From Macrolepiota albuminosa (lineage: Eukaryota > Basidiomycota > Agaricomycetes > Agaricales > Agaricaceae): a stretch of 64,000 bases of DNA. The notes under the pieces were generated by a model. That model made no database searches and was not told where the DNA came from. It saw only the letters and a program-made list of their open reading frames with translations. The translations under genes were made by a program, and so were the position numbers. Positions within the stretch are counted from its first letter, which is position 1. The number at the start of each line of letters is the position of its first letter. This document shows, in pieces, positions 10,737 to 23,016 of the stretch. The stretch covers positions 3,241,379 through 3,305,378 of the forward strand of contig JAMWFC010000046.1 of the NCBI GenBank assembly GCA_027475525.1. Direction: 5' to 3'.

Positions 10737-11485
10737 CCTCCCCTCCGGGCCCACCCCGGGACACCCCTGGAACACCATCCGGGACCCTCCCTCCAACCCC
10801 ACAGGACACGCCCGCCATCACGACCGCCGACACCGCCATCATGCACATCAAGGACTGCCATCAGCCGCCACCAGCCCTGATCAATGATCGGATCACGCAA
10901 CTTGTTCCTGGCCATCACACATCACGCATCACAACCCCCTCCACGCCAATTGATCGCGCGCCCCACACACGTGATCCAGGTATACAGTTCCTGCCTGCTA
11001 CTCAATGACTCCCGGAACCCATCCCAGACACCCCGGAACCCCGAGACCCGGTCCCGTAGTACTTATAGCGTAGTTCCCTGTTGTATTTGCTAGTCTTGAT
11101 ATTACACTGCTTACACTGTTTTCACTTGGTTACTTGAATTGTTGCGTGCCCTCTATTTGACTGGTACGCATTGACTGGCACGCTTTGACTGGCACGCTTG
11201 AATACTCACGTGCTCTAAGACTGGTACACACTTCGCGACTTTAATTTACTAACTCGGTCTTGTCTTAGAACCTCCGGTTCATGACTCGACCCCCTCCCGG
11301 ATTCTCCAGCTACTCACTACCCAAACCCCCAGACCAAGTCCCCCCTCCCGGGAGTACCCCTGTCCACGTCTTGAACCCCGGAGTCCTAGCCCCGGAGTTC
11401 CAGACACCCGAGTATCCGTGGGTCAAGTCCGCATTGTAAGGGCAATTGCTTTCCCGGAAAGCCCCCGACTCAGCGGAACCTGACA
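10737..11485 (+). repeat. Solo LTR of the Chromo-A family inside Copia-E pol
   Basis: Begins TGTCACGACCCCTCC and ends GAACCTGACA, matching the LTRs of Chromo-A (20197-20879, 31162-31884) in reverse orientation. Flanked by CACGG (10732-10736) and CACAG (11486-11490), a 5-bp target duplication with one change. Removing it joins the copia frame as IQYAV-QLLQYFDSYSY. It also carries the segment AGTCTTGATATTA (about 11092-11104), the proposed self-priming sequence. Confidence 0.9.
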
Positions 11486-13295
11486 CACAGCATATTGTAT
11501 GTCTGGTCGTGTAGAGATTGCAAGCCAAAGTAAGCCACCAACCAGTTGGCGATAGGGGATCCACATGATCTTATCGAGTTCCTCCTGACCAAGTTGGGAT
11601 CTGTCAGCCCGTCTTAGTTTCATGCCGGGCTCCATCGGTACTGTAACTGGGTTCATGTCAGCTTGGCCAAATTGGATCACCATCCTGTTGATTAAGTTTG
11701 TCTGTGACAGGTAAACCTGTCTGTTAGATCGATCCCAGCTTACTGCAATTCCAATGATGTGTCTCGGTGTTCCCAATTCTGAGATTGTCCAGGTTTGCCT
11801 CAATTGTATGGTGAAGTTGTCATTTGCTGCCTTCGAACTGGCAATAGATAAGAAATCATCCACGTGTATCCCCGCTATCACTGTACCCATGTCAGTCTTC
11901 CGATAGTATATGCATGCCTCACACTTCAGCTGTACAAATCCAAACTTCCTCATGGTGTCATCCAAGGTCTGATTCCATATCCTCCCCGCTTGTTTCATTC
12001 CATAAATTGCCTTCTTCAGCTTGCAAACCCATCCTTCTTTTCCTCTCTCCTCAAAACCCTTTGGTTGTTCCATATAAATCTGCTCCTCCTCAGGTAACGT
12101 CTCATTCAGGAATGCTGTTTTTACATCGATCTGATTCGCATTCCAGCCAAGTTTTGCTGCGAGATGAAGTAATATCCTCCATGATTCCACGCATGCTGTT
12201 GGTGAGGTAGTCTTCTCATAGTCCCAGCCTTGAACCATTGAGAAACCCTGGAGTATGTGGTGTGTCTTGAAATGTAAGATTTTGCCTTTCTCATCTCGTT
12301 TGATTGAGAAAACTGGGCAATCTTTGAAGATCTTCTTTCCAGGTGGTATCCCCTCATGTGGTATGAGCTCCCACACACCCATCTTGTCTAGTGAGTCCAA
12401 TTCATCACGATACGACCTCTCCCAATGCAACCAATTTGTTGACTTACGGGCCTCATCTAGATTCTTTGGAATATCTGGATCGGGTCCTGGGCCTGATTCT
12501 TGTGGGTCCTCAATTGCGTTAAGTGCTGTTATGACATGATCAAGTTCCTCGGGACCTACATTAGGGTCCACATTAGCCAGTACGTCTTGTCGTAATTTTT
12601 CAAGAGCCCGTCTTCTATCTACCCATGTTTCTCTTACTCGGTTAGCTGCTTCCTGAGACTCTCTCACCGCTTTCTCCAGGTGAGTCTCTGGTCGATCGCC
12701 TGCTGTTGCTTTCTCAGTGGAGGTCAAGATTTGGTTGGATTGACGTGGTTCAGGTGGTTTAGGTATGACTGGTTCAGGGACATGGATAGGTATTGCTAAT
12801 ACAGGATCCTGTGGTGTGTTGTCCATTCTAGATTCCTGCTCAAGATTGTGGATCTTGTCCCGACTAATGTGGCCTGGAACACTTGGTGGACCTTCATCAT
12901 CAGCGGGTGGCAGAATTGGGACAGGAGAGGATCGGCTCTTTATCATGTCGATGGTTGAGAGATCAGGTTCTGCTGGGGAGTTGAGTAGGGCCAGCATGGG
13001 TACCGTCGGTGGTTCATCATGACTTTTAATAAACCGTACATGGTAAGAGCTGTAAACCTTTCTCATTGATCTCTCATAGCATCTATATGCTTTAGAGTTC
13101 AGTTTGTATCCTATTAGTACGCACTCGATTGACCACACAAAGATTTTTGAGTTGTGTTTGTGGAGGATCAGCACAAACACCCGACATCCGATCTCACGGA
13201 TATGCGAATAATCAGGCCTTTTTCTATACTACAGCTCATCTGGAGTGACGTTGTCAATGGCCGATGTTTTCGTTTTACCGTGAAGATAAGTCATG
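11486..13295 (-). pseudogene. Copia-E pol, integrase C terminus and reverse transcriptase
   Basis: Minus frame from 13295: YLHGKTKTSAIDNVTPDEL then an in-frame stop, PDYSHIREIGCRVFVLI (copia integrase tail), SIECVLIGYKLNSKAYRCY, a low-complexity linker, then reverse transcriptase: NQIDVKTAFLNETLPEE, YMEQPKGFE, VCKLKKAIYGMKQAGRIW, IAGIHVDDFLSI (catalytic VDD) and GGLLWLAISTRPDIQYAV. The ORF 13180-11423 is 585 codons long, but its last codons are LTR sequence. The upstream part of pol is cut off by Gyp-C2 at 13296. Ty1/copia order (integrase before RT) is kept. Confidence 0.9.
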
Positions 13296-13296
13296 G

Positions 13297-14226
13297 TGAT
13301 AGGACCCCATACAGGATCAGCGCATCAACAGCAGGCTACAGCAATGTGGCACTAGCTCGGGATATCTTAGCGCGTGCTAATTAACCAATTTTGGCAATAT
13401 TTGACAGCCGGGTACAGCAAGAAGCAGATCTGATCAATGATAGCGCTGACAGCAGCAAGAATGACAACTGACAGATGGCATCAGTCACTGACAACAGCAC
13501 TTAGCAAGAAGATTGACGATCTATCAAAAACTGATGGACAGCTTGGCGTTTGACCTTGGCATCTGACATCGCTTAGCGCCTCAATTTGGCGCCTGACATT
13601 GCTAAGCCTTTTGAACAGACAGAAGGGTGATGGATTGATGGTTTAGCATTGCGATCTGCTGCCTGGCGTCGCTAAGTTTCTTGAATGGACGGTAGGGATC
13701 TGAAACCGTTGGAGCTACCCCTATTAAATTTTTTAGTTTACCGCACTTTGGCAATGGTTAATCACTAGCGACGGTGAACTTCTTGTAGTATACAAAGTAC
13801 TTACCGACTTGTACATACACATCGAAGAACAGAGTTTCCTGCTCCCCTTACTCCAATCTCCCTTACGGTCCAGATCTCATTTACAGTCAGCAACATCAAA
13901 ATTATCGGCAGTTTCAGACTCTCGTTAACACTCGACACACTCGTGCCTTGCAGCTATGGCAGGCATTAATGACGCTTAGACCTCGCTAAGCTTACCGTGT
14001 TCTTGCCGCTCACATTGCCGTGTTTACTTACCGCTTTTTTCCTAAGCACTTTTGCCTTAGCGCTTGACACTTGCCGACCTTTTTCCGACTTTACTTTATT
14101 TTCATAGGCGTGTTCTCTGGGACTTGCCCAGGACTCCTCAAATCACTTTTAGCGCGCCCAACGCAAGTTTTTGGTACGGTAACACTATTGCTATATTTGT
14201 TACTGACCAAACTTTGGGCATCATCA
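13297..14226 (+). repeat. LTR of Gyp-C2 (LTR-C family), 5' LTR
   Basis: Starts TGATAGGACCCCATACAGG and ends GGGCATCATCA. It is the forward version of the Gyp-C LTRs (44412-45363, 54757-55708) but more diverged. It is followed by AATTGGAGCCCAC, the primer-binding-site position. Confidence 0.85.
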
Positions 14227-14610
14227 AATTGGAGCCCACTACAAGAGATCTCTAGGGCAGAATTCCGCCAGAAACCCGTCTCCAGCATAGGCGCTGTCTG
14301 CTAGAGCAGTCGACAGAAGGCATAGCTCCTTCCCATCCATCAACTCCACAACCACCTGGTGCCTTACCGGGTCTCTCTCTCGCACAGGAACTACAGAACG
14401 CCACTGTAGACAAATTTCCTGATCTCTTCCCACGTTCTCTTGATTTTAGCGCCGACAACCTCTTAGCGTTGCTGCTTGCCATACCACAACCAGTTATCCC
14501 CAGTACCCCGTTAACACCACTTTCTCAACTCGTCATTTCTCTCACCCCATCGCCAATACCTAGAACCCCTTTCCCACATCCGCTAACCAAACTCGGCACT
14601 ACAGTCGCCA
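14227..14610 (+). other. Gyp-C2 leader
   Basis: Leader between LTR and gag, with the candidate primer site TGGAGCCCAC at about 14230. Homologous to 54377-54756 of Gyp-C in the opposite orientation. Low-complexity Pro/Thr-rich reading upstream of the gag start; no separate gene. Confidence 0.6.
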
Positions 14611-15167
14611 TGGAACAACAAGTTCAGTGCATGCCGCCACGTAATCACTTCTTGGCACCAAAATAGGACGAGTCCAAGCCATGGGAGCTCTCCCAGTATT
14701 TTAAGGAATTAGAGTATTTATTCAGGGATTGTGGAATTACCGACCACACACAGATGAAGGAATACATGGCAAGATACGTGTCATATGACATGGCAGAGAC
14801 GTGGACAGGTCTTGCCGAGTTTGCCACCTTTGTTCCTGCCGCACCACCAGTTCCAGCCCAAGGTGCTTCATATGAAGACTGGAAGACGGCGGTAATCTAG
14901 TTGTACTCTGGCACTGAAGAGGCTACCAGATACACGGTAAACGAGTTGCAGAAATTAGTACAGGAATCATTCAACAACGGCACTTCCTCGCTTGGCGCAT
15001 TCTCTACATATTACCACGAGTTCCAGAAAATCGCTAGATGGCTTCTGCAGAACAGCAAGCTCTATATCAACGAGGAACATCACTTATTCCAACAAGGCAT
15101 CCCAACTTCATTGTGGACTCATATTGCTCGTCACCTAGAAATTGTCCAGCAGACCCATCACCCAGAG
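14611..15167 (+). pseudogene. Gyp-C2 gag, truncated
   Basis: The frame from ATG 14611 reads MEQQVQCMPPRNHF, then QYFKELEYLFRDCGITD, YEDWKTAVI, TRYTVNELQKLVQESF and FQQGIPTSLWTHIARHLEIV, closely matching the Gyp-C gag. Stops at the TGG of PKWDE (now TAG) and at a CAG (now TAG) fit G-to-A and C-to-T changes. Cut at 15167 by LTR-F. Confidence 0.85.
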
Positions 15168-15638
15168 TGTAACCTGAGGTTACGAGCTAGAACTATCTTG
15201 TGTGTATCACATAGTGCTAAATCAGACTGCAGTATCGGATTTGACTAGTACTTAGAGTGAAAACAAGATGTTGTCTTATGTAATAGTCTACTGAATAATG
15301 ATAGCGTCGTTGATGCTAGTACTACGTGTGACTCCGTTACATACCCCCCAATGAGACCGAATACTCGGTCTTAGGAAGGGAGTTGGAGCGAGATGTAGGG
15401 TGCATGATAGTGCACACAACAGATGACTAACACATGTATTGTGTGGCTGCAAGACGTTAGCATTTATTTGCAGCATAGATGTGTCGTCTAGACACAATAG
15501 GAATCAGTCCTTATCAGACAAGTGCACCTGTTGCGCCAGCAGTAGATGCAGTATGAACATATATATAACAAAATAAAACAAAACTTGAGTGACCCCTCCT
15601 CTGGGTCTGCTGTATCTACACGCGACTCTGGAGTGTGT
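15168..15638 (-). mobile_element. LTR-F element remnant (3' LTR and adjoining tail)
   Basis: 15168-15341 begins TGTAACC and ends GTTACA, inverted ends typical of an LTR. Next to it the minus strand reads GGTCTCATTGGGGGGTA, a polypurine tract directly before the LTR. 15342-15638 is presumably internal 3' sequence; no coding similarity was recognised. The copy is cut at 15638 by Gyp-B1. Superfamily not determinable. Confidence 0.5.
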
Positions 15639-16681
15639 TGATAGGCTTCTACTCAGGCTGAGCGCATCAAGGGACATTATAGGCCGACCAACACTTGACA
15701 CACTAGAGACTCTAGTGACCAGCCTTGGGTACAGAGCAGCCCTAGCGTGGGCGCTCTATAGCAAGACTTATCCATTCATCTCAATCACCAGTATCAGCCC
15801 CTCAGCGCACTCCACTCAGTTACTTTGAAGACCAAGAAGGCTCAGAACTCATAGCGCTAGCACAACGGCAGGAGGGGACTCTGACCAAACCCCGATCAAT
15901 ACTGAAAGGAGTTAGCAATTGGCGCTGTCAATCACCGAGGCACCTCAATCAGAAGTCTAAAGGAATCAATGACAACAAGACAGGATACACGCAGACCTGA
16001 CATTTAAATCTATCAAAAGATGGTACAATGTTTAGCGCCGGAATTAGCGCTCATGGTGTCTGTTGAGGATTCCCCGACCATACCCTGGGATGGCATGGCC
16101 AATTAAATTACATCAAAAAGTGAGCAAACTCGTACCACTTCTAAGTAGTTTTAGAGTCACCGTTGGTCACCGTCACCCATGTGCTGCAGGTTGCCATTGA
16201 CAGGTGGCTGTTAGCTACAGCCACGAAGAGAGGTGCTAATTGGTAGCGCCATCAATAGACTTATTTTGGAAATACCGTAGCGCATAGTATAAAAACTAGC
16301 TACTTGCCATGTATATAACAATGAATCGTAACCTCTTGAGCACCCAGTTACACTTAGCGTTCAAATCGCGCTAGCATTGCCTGACTTTATCACCAAGTTT
16401 GGCGCTAGCTTTGTCTATCTCATCTTCGTCGTTTATGGTGCCACCTACGGGCACGCTACGCTGCGCTATTCATTTTATTCTCTATAACTTCTCCTAAACT
16501 ACGATGCTTACCACTTGCTAGGTAGCACCCGAGGCGCTATCATCTAGTGCATCGCCCTATCACCTCTGCTCAAGCACACCGGGACCCTGCCGGGACTCCT
16601 CACAAACCCGTATGCCAGGTGCTGGAGACGGCGTTGTACTGCGTATATGTCCAGCGCACCCAACTACAGTTGGCGTCATCA
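15639..16681 (+). repeat. 5' LTR of Gyp-B1 (LTR-D family)
   Basis: Starts TGATAGGCTTCTACTC, ends GGCGTCATCA; 1043 bp. Related to 37126-38273, 61984-63054 and, inverted, 33776-34808. Followed by TTTTGGAGCCCACCGC, the primer-site position. The 3' LTR of Gyp-B1 is not in the window because Gyp-O interrupts pol at 33776. Confidence 0.85.
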
Positions 16682-16776
16682 TTTTGGAGCCCACCGCAAG
16701 GGGTTCTATTAAGGCAGAATTCCGCCGGAAACTTGAGCCCAGTGACAGCGCTGCCTCCTATTAGAGAGCGCATTTG

Positions 16777-16930
16777 GACAAACATTGCCTGAATCACCAC
16801 ACTTACCAGGTGCACTACCAAGGCAAACTTTAGACCAGGAACTTGAAGCCGCTGACAAACATTGCCTGAATCACCACACTTACCAGGTGCACTACCAAGG
16901 CAAACTTTAGACCAGGAACTTGAAGCCGCT
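16777..16930. repeat. 77-bp tandem duplication in Gyp-B1 leader
   Basis: Units 16777-16853 and 16854-16930 are identical. The corresponding Gyp-B3 leader (about 38370-38450) has one copy. Confidence 0.96.
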
Positions 16931-17148
16931 CAGATAGCTTGGCTGAAAGCTTCTTCCCGTTTTCCTGACTGTTCGAATACTTAGCAGGTGAAAACCATAC
17001 ACCGCTTACTCCTTTGGAAGAGCTGTCTAGGTCATTATCGCCAGAACCTAGCGACGCAGAACTACCTGAGCCAGTACTGACTACGACCACACCAAGCGAA
17101 ACTACGACTAACACCACTATTCCTACTACGACGTCGATGCCAGCTAAT

Positions 17149-19434
17149 ATGGAGCAGGCAAACACACCACACATGCCGCCAAGAAACCACTTCTCATTGC
17201 CAAAATGGGACAAGATGAAGCCTCACAAGCTAACACAGTATTTCCAAGAATTGGAATATTTATTACACGACTGCCGAGTCACTGACAACACACAAATGAA
17301 AGAATACGCCACCAGATACATTTCCTATGATACCGCGGAATCCTGGACAGGACTGGACGAGTTTCAAGGATTAACACAAGATGCGGTGCCAAGACCATTT
17401 ATCTACGAGGATTGGAAAAAGGCGATCATTAAACTGTACCCTGGCGCTGAAGAATCCATGCGCTATACAGTCCTTAAAATCCAGAAACTGGTATAGGATA
17501 CCTTTGCAATGGGCATTTATACGTTAGGCATGCTATCTACTTATTATCAAGATTTCCAGCGAATTGCACGATGGCTAGTACAGAATGGCAAACTCTACAG
17601 GAACGAGGAACGGCGCTTGTTTCAACAAGGCATTCCGACATCACTATGGACTCGTATAGCTTGTCGCTTAGAGATTCTTAAGTCCGACCACCATCCCGAG
17701 GAACCCTACGATATCGAGGACATCTTTGATGCGGGTAAATGGATACTGAAAGGCATGGATACTGGCATCCCTTTCCAGCGACCTTTTAGCACTGATAATG
17801 GAGGAAAGGCGCCGCCCGTTGAGGCGCCAGTGCCTAGGGCAGCTAACAACCAGGGAGGCTTTGTCAAGAAAGAGGATCTGGAAAATGCAGTCAACATGGC
17901 TGTTGCAAATGTCATGAGCAAGCTAGAAACACTGATCTCGTCCAGCTTTAGCACACCACGAGGTAATATGCAATCTGGCCCTTGTCACTTCTGTGGTGAG
18001 GCAGGACATACGATGACTCGCGGTCGCTGCGCTATCCTCGAACAATATCTATGCCAAGGAAGAGCGCGCCGAGGCGCCGAGGGTAAAATAGTCCTACCCT
18101 CTGGCACTAACATCCCTCTATATCCCGAGCACCAAACTTTCCAGGGACGAATTGATGAATGGCACCGACGTAACCCTGGGAACTTAGCGACGGGCAACCT
18201 CAATAGTACGGCCGCAACGGAGGCAGAGGCAACTCCACAACAGGCGCTAATCCATGAGGTTCTCCAGCTTAACGCTGTTAATGAGCAGCCCACTTTGTCA
18301 CGAGAGGAAAGGATCAAGACGTTAGAAAGGGAATTGAAGTCGCTAAAGAATCAGGTCTTCGACGGAGTCGAAATTAAAAAGAGCAAACAACCGTTGAAGG
18401 ACTATAGACCCTCAGGCACTACATCAGACCCAGCATCAGCAAAGCCCTCGAATACCAGAACTAACGACAACGCTCCCAACACCGTCAAAGCGCCAGATAG
18501 CACGGAATCGCCACTATACCCGTATTCAGGACTTGCCGGTAACTACGCTCCGCCTGTCAATCGAAACTTTGGGGCGCCAGACAAGCCAGCAGGAGGCTAC
18601 CAACCAACGGCACCAATCTACGACATAGAAAAATCCAAGCAAGTATTCAATTGTATTATGAAAAGTCAAGTCACGATGTCAGTAGGGGAGCTATGCAGTG
18701 TGGTGCCAGACGTCAGGAATCAGATACGTACAGCGGTTACCCCTTGACAAAATGTAGCTAACAATGTAACGGTGGTGGACAAATGCGACAACGCGCTACC
18801 TGGATTCGTGTACATAACAGAGACGGTAGCACCGGAAATCAAAGAAGAGGCCGCGCCACCCAAAGAAGCTACATCCATTGACCCGGTCAAAACCTACCTT
18901 AAGTTGCTAAGATCTAGCGACGATCCTGCCATCCTCACTGTAGCCCAAGACTCTCACGCGATTCGCTCGATTATATTGACAGTTGATGAAAAAAGCGAGA
19001 TAGAGTCTATCGTGGACAGCGAATCACAGATTATTTCAATGGCTGCAGACGTCGCTAACGAGCTTGGCATCATTTACGACCTGACCATCATTCTTAATAT
19101 GCAAAGTGCTAACGGCACTATTGATCGATCCTTGGGAATGGCCCATAACGTGCCATGTGCTGTTGGCAATTTTACGTTTTACCTTCAAATCCACATTCTT
19201 AGATCACCTGCATATGACTTATTATTAGGGAGGCCTTTTGACGTCTTAGCCCGATCAGTAGTCAAGACGACGTCTGAAGACAAAACAACGCTAACTATTA
19301 GTGACCCTAACTCGGGCGTCAGGAAAACGGTACCAACGTTCCCCCGGGAGAAATTCCAGAAGCCGGGACCGAGAAAGCAACCTTACGTTAGCAATGACCC
19401 TTGCAAGTGTTTTCCGGCGCCATCGAGGAGATGA
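17149..19434 (+). pseudogene. Gyp-B1 gag-protease
   Basis: Start chosen at ATG 17149 (MEQANTPHMPPRNHF) by alignment with Gyp-B3 and Gyp-C. Gag capsid-like region (QYFQELEYLLHDCRVTD, SLWTRIACRLEIL), zinc knuckle CHFCGEAGHTMTRGRC, a linker with YRPSGT, then retropepsin with IVDSESQIISMAADVANELG (the usual DSGS is DSES here) and SPAYDLLLGRPFDVLARS. Nonsense codons at 17494 (CAG to TAG) and 18745 (CGA to TGA) are both C-to-T. The stop TGA at 19432-19434 overlaps the pol ATG at 19431 as ATGA. Confidence 0.88.
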
Positions 19435-20196
19435 GTGATGAGGATCATGGAGATGAAGCGCTTATCTTGGACTATAATCATTGGACTGGGCAAGTAAACT
19501 TGATATCACATACCCCTTTAGCCCATGAAATCTTGAATTCTTCCTCGTCGCTTACTAGCGAAGCGTTATCCTACTTATACCTCACTGTGTCAGATATTAC
19601 TGAAAACCTTTCAACAGACACTTATTTTGTTTCTACTCCCGACTCTAAAGAACCTTTGATATCAGGTTTCACTAGAAACCATGACTCTATTTATAATACG
19701 TTTGCTAACAATAGTACCCCTAAGCGCAAAGGGGTTCAAGTCAAGAAGAAATATAAACCCGTAGCGCTTAAAACAAAACCGGTAGCAAGCGCCGTACCTG
19801 AGGAATTCCGCATCGAAAGAAAAATAATAGGCGACCCTTTGGCTACTCTGCCAAGACTCAACCCAAATCCACCACCCTTCGAACCAACAGGACGATTTAT
19901 AAAGGAACGAAAGGCGCTATTTTTTAGTGCCCACGATACCGGCTTTCTCTCAACGGAGGAAATGGACGTATTAGTCAACATCATGCAAAAACAGAATGAG
20001 GCTTTCACATGGGAGGACTCAGAGCACAGTAAACTTAGAACTGACTTCTTTCCCCCAGTGGTTATACCAACAATACCGCATGTACCCTGGACTGAGCATA
20101 ACTGACCCATACTCCCGGGAATCGAAGCCGAGGTCTGCCAAATTATTCACTCCAAGATAGCGGCAGGTGTATATGAGCCTTCTAATTCGGCCTACC
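19431..20196 (+). pseudogene. Gyp-B1 pol, N-terminal part
   Basis: Begins MSDEDHGDEALILDYNH. It carries NAPKRKGVQVKKKYKP-type sequence and HDTGFLSTEEMDVLVNIM, and reaches WTEHN, where CGA has become TGA (20102-20104). Ends at SNSAY where Chromo-A is inserted; the remainder continues at 31890. Confidence 0.85.
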
Positions 20197-20879
20197 TGTC
20201 AGGTTCCGCTGAGTCGGGGGCTTTCCGGAAAAGCAACGTCCTTACAATGCGGACTTGACCTACGAATACTCGGGTGTCTGGAACTCCGGGGCTAGGACTC
20301 CGGAGTTCAAGACGAGGACAGGGGTAATCCCGGGATAGGGGACTAGAGTCCGGGGGTTTTGGGTTGGAGGTAACTGAGGCTAGAGGGGGTCGAGTCGTGA
20401 ACCGGAGGTTCTAGGACGAGACCAAGTTAGTAAATCAAGAGTCGCGAAGTGCGTACCAAAACTTAGAGCACGCAAATACTTAGGCGTGCCAGTCGAAGCG
20501 TACCAATCAAGGCGTACCAGTCAAGCAAAAGAGCACGCAATAACCAAAGTAACAGTGTATGTAATATCAAGACTACTGAATACAACAGGGAGCTACACTA
20601 TAAGTACTACGGGACCGGGTCTCGGGATTCCGGGGTGTCTGGGATGGGTTCCGGGAGTCATTGAGTAGCGGGCAGGGACTGTATACCGGGATCGCGCGAT
20701 CAATTGACGTGGGGGGAGTCGTGATGCGTGATGCGTGATGGCCAGGAACGAGTCGCGTGACCTGATTGTTGATCGGGGCTGGTGGCGGCTGATGGCGGTC
20801 CTTGATGCGCATGATGGCGGTGTCGGCGGTCGTGATGGCGGGGCGTGTCCTGTGGGGTCGGAGAGGAGGGGTCGTGACA
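20197..20879 (-). repeat. 3' LTR of Chromo-A
   Basis: 683 bp, plus strand TGTCAGGTTCCGCTG to GGTCGTGACA. It differs from the 723-bp 5' LTR by several indels, so the insertion is not recent. Next to it, at 20880-20894, the minus strand reads GCTGAGGGGGGGTGA, the polypurine tract. Confidence 0.92.
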
Positions 20880-21005
20880 TCACCCCCCCTCAGCGCCGAG
20901 ACCCTCCGAGGCGCGCGTAGCCGGTGGTTCGGACCAGGGGTCAACCGTGGGATCTGGCACCTGACCTGCCACGTATCGAAAAAAATTTTACCGTCAAGTT
21001 CAACC

Positions 21006-22597
21006 ATGTTGCGTACGCCAACGCATTTCCCGACGCCTCCGCAAACCAACGAGGTCGTGCCCCTTATGGCCTGGGAAGCCCGGGACGCACGGTACCAAGC
21101 CCGTCTTGACCGGGAGCGTGTGGCGGCGCTCATCAAGCAACGTGAGTACTCCCACGCCGCCCCTTTACCCCACTGACCTTTCCTTTTCAGAACAACGCAA
21201 CATTCCGGCTCTGGAGACGGGTCCCAGCCGACTCCCGGAGTCTATTCCCGAGGCTGGCCCCAGCGCCCCCCTGGAGCCCTATCCGAGTCGCCCCGCGCCG
21301 ACTTTCGTGCGGATGACCGTACGCCCTCCTCGTCCGCAGCCCCCTTCCTGTCCTAGATTGCCCGCCCCCCGCTTTCGTCGTTCCGGGATGGGGATAGGGA
21401 CCGTGTCGGAGGTCCCAGAGAGTCAACGCGTTGCGTGGGCGGACGCAATGCAGGATCTGTTTGTGGAGGCCCTGGAGAGGCTCCGGGGTCTGCCTACCCA
21501 CGCCTGGTGCGTGAACAATGGACCGGTGAGTCGTTTTCCTACCTCTGATCCCTCTTGCTGACTCCGGTGTAGTGCTTGCACTGCGCTCGTCGAGGCGTGC
21601 TTTGCGCGTTCGAAGTTCCGGGCCCCTCGTCCCGCTGGGACATGGCCGTGTGTGAGGCTTGCCGCCTCAACCATGAACGTTGTTCCATGTCGGCGCTGTG
21701 GAGGGCGCGTTGTGTCGCCTGGGAACAGGGATGGCCGTTGGGGGAGGTTACCCGGAGGATGGGGGTAGAGGAGCGGGACTGGGTAGCGGAGCCGGTGGGG
21801 GAGGTGGTGGAGCCGGTAGGAGGGGTGCCCGCAGCGCCTGCAGAGGCGCCCAGCGGGGGGTCGGGGGGTTGTCCGGGTGGGGGGCCGGGGTCGGCCCGTG
21901 GTGCTGATCACGCGCCGGGCTCCTCGGTCTGGCACCCAGAGGCAGGGGGGGTGCCTGGACAAGGGGAAGCGGCGGGCGTCGCCTAGTCCCTCCCTGGGCC
22001 CCTCCAAGAGGGTGCGCCTGCCTGTGCAGACCCTGTCCCCGGCCTCCCCAGCGCGCGTTTCCCCGGCGGTATTCTCCCCGCTGTCCAGGCGGCCCTTGAG
22101 CGCCGAGGTGAGGGAACTGCAGGCGCGTTTGGAGCAGGCGGACCGGGAGAGGGAGGAACGCGAAGAGGAGGCGAGGGAGGAGGCGGCTCTCCGGTGGGGG
22201 TTGGAGGAGGATCGCGAGGCGGCCCTCCGGGAGTTGGGGGAGGTGAGGGTGGCACAGGGGGAGGCCGAGGCCCGGCTGGAGCAGGGAGTTGGGCGCCCAG
22301 GGCAAGAACCCCCAGGGTTGGTCGAGGTTCTGCGCCGGGATGTGGTAATCGGGCGTATGGCCTCTCTCAGTGAGTGCTCCTTTTCTCGTGGTCGGGTCGG
22401 TACTGACATCCCTAGGCTGGGCTCAGGAGCATCGTCAGCTCCTGGACGGAGTGGCCGCGGCGCTCACCTCCCTGCAAGAGGGGCTCCAGTCGGAAGCGGG
22501 GAACCACGGGGTGGAGCGGGGTCTGGACCTGTTGGGGAGGCTGGTGGCCGCGCACTGCCGGAGGAACGTCCCAGCCCCAGGATCGTGGTTCGAGTGA
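21006..22597 (+). CDS. acc-A: antisense accessory protein with six-cysteine cluster
   Basis: Antisense to the host element, between pol and the 3' LTR. Exons by splice signals: 21006-21141, 21191-21525, 21573 to about 21850-21990 (boundary uncertain), about 21945-22366, and 22412-22597. The protein starts MLRTPTHFPTPPQTNE, has a Pro-rich linker and a helical segment (AWADAMQDLFVEALERLRG), then the cysteine cluster C-x2-C-x6-C-x15-C-x2-C-x6-C (CLHCARRGVLC ... CEACRLNHERC), a basic patch (KGKRRASPSPS, SKRVR), a Glu/Arg-rich coiled coil (ELQARLEQADREREEREEE) and a helical C terminus (EHRQLLDGVAAALTSLQ). The intron directly before the first Cys codon matches acc in the other elements. Spacing resembles fungal Zn2Cys6 DNA-binding clusters, so a nuclear regulatory role is inferred, not shown. 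A frameshift cannot be ruled out between 21850 and 21990. Confidence 0.7.
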
Positions 22598-23016
22598 GTT
22601 CTGGACGAGGGGGAGCCGCTCCCGTCCTGGGACCAACTGGCCGAGGAGGTGTGGCGGGGACACGATCCGGAGAGGGTGGGAGAAGAGTTCCGGGGCTGGC
22701 CGAGGGGAGGGGAGGGTGGGGGTGATTCGGGGCCCCAGCTCTAGGGGCCCCCTCTTCTTGCTGTCGCCTAATTCGTGGTCCGTAGCTGTAGTATAGTGTA
22801 TTTCTAAAAAATGTATATACTCAGTTGTCCCGAATCAGTGAGAAGTGTGAGTAAGGGGGTGAAAAAAACTGAACGAAACCGGAAGAACATCTTGCCCAGA
22901 CGCCGGGACACTACTACGAAAAGGTACTAAAAAGGGAGTAAGATCTAGAAAGTGAAAGTAGAAAGTATACATAGGAGTTGAATTCCTACTGAGCCCAGAG
23001 GCGGGGGTTACGCCCA
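22598..23016. other. Spacer between acc-A and pol of Chromo-A
   Basis: Holds the tail end of the element between two convergent genes. TGTAGTATAGTGTATTT near 22785 could belong to a 3' end. No further gene seen. Confidence 0.4.

Noticed and set aside
10670..11093. Pro/His-rich plus-strand frames near 10.7-11.1 kb
   Set aside because: Entirely inside the solo Chromo-A LTR; equal frames appear in reverse in the other LTRs of the family.
21187..22409. Minus-strand Pro/Arg-rich frames opposite acc-A (up to 328 codons)
   Set aside because: Low-complexity shadows of the Gly/Glu-rich acc-A coding strand; no similarity between elements.
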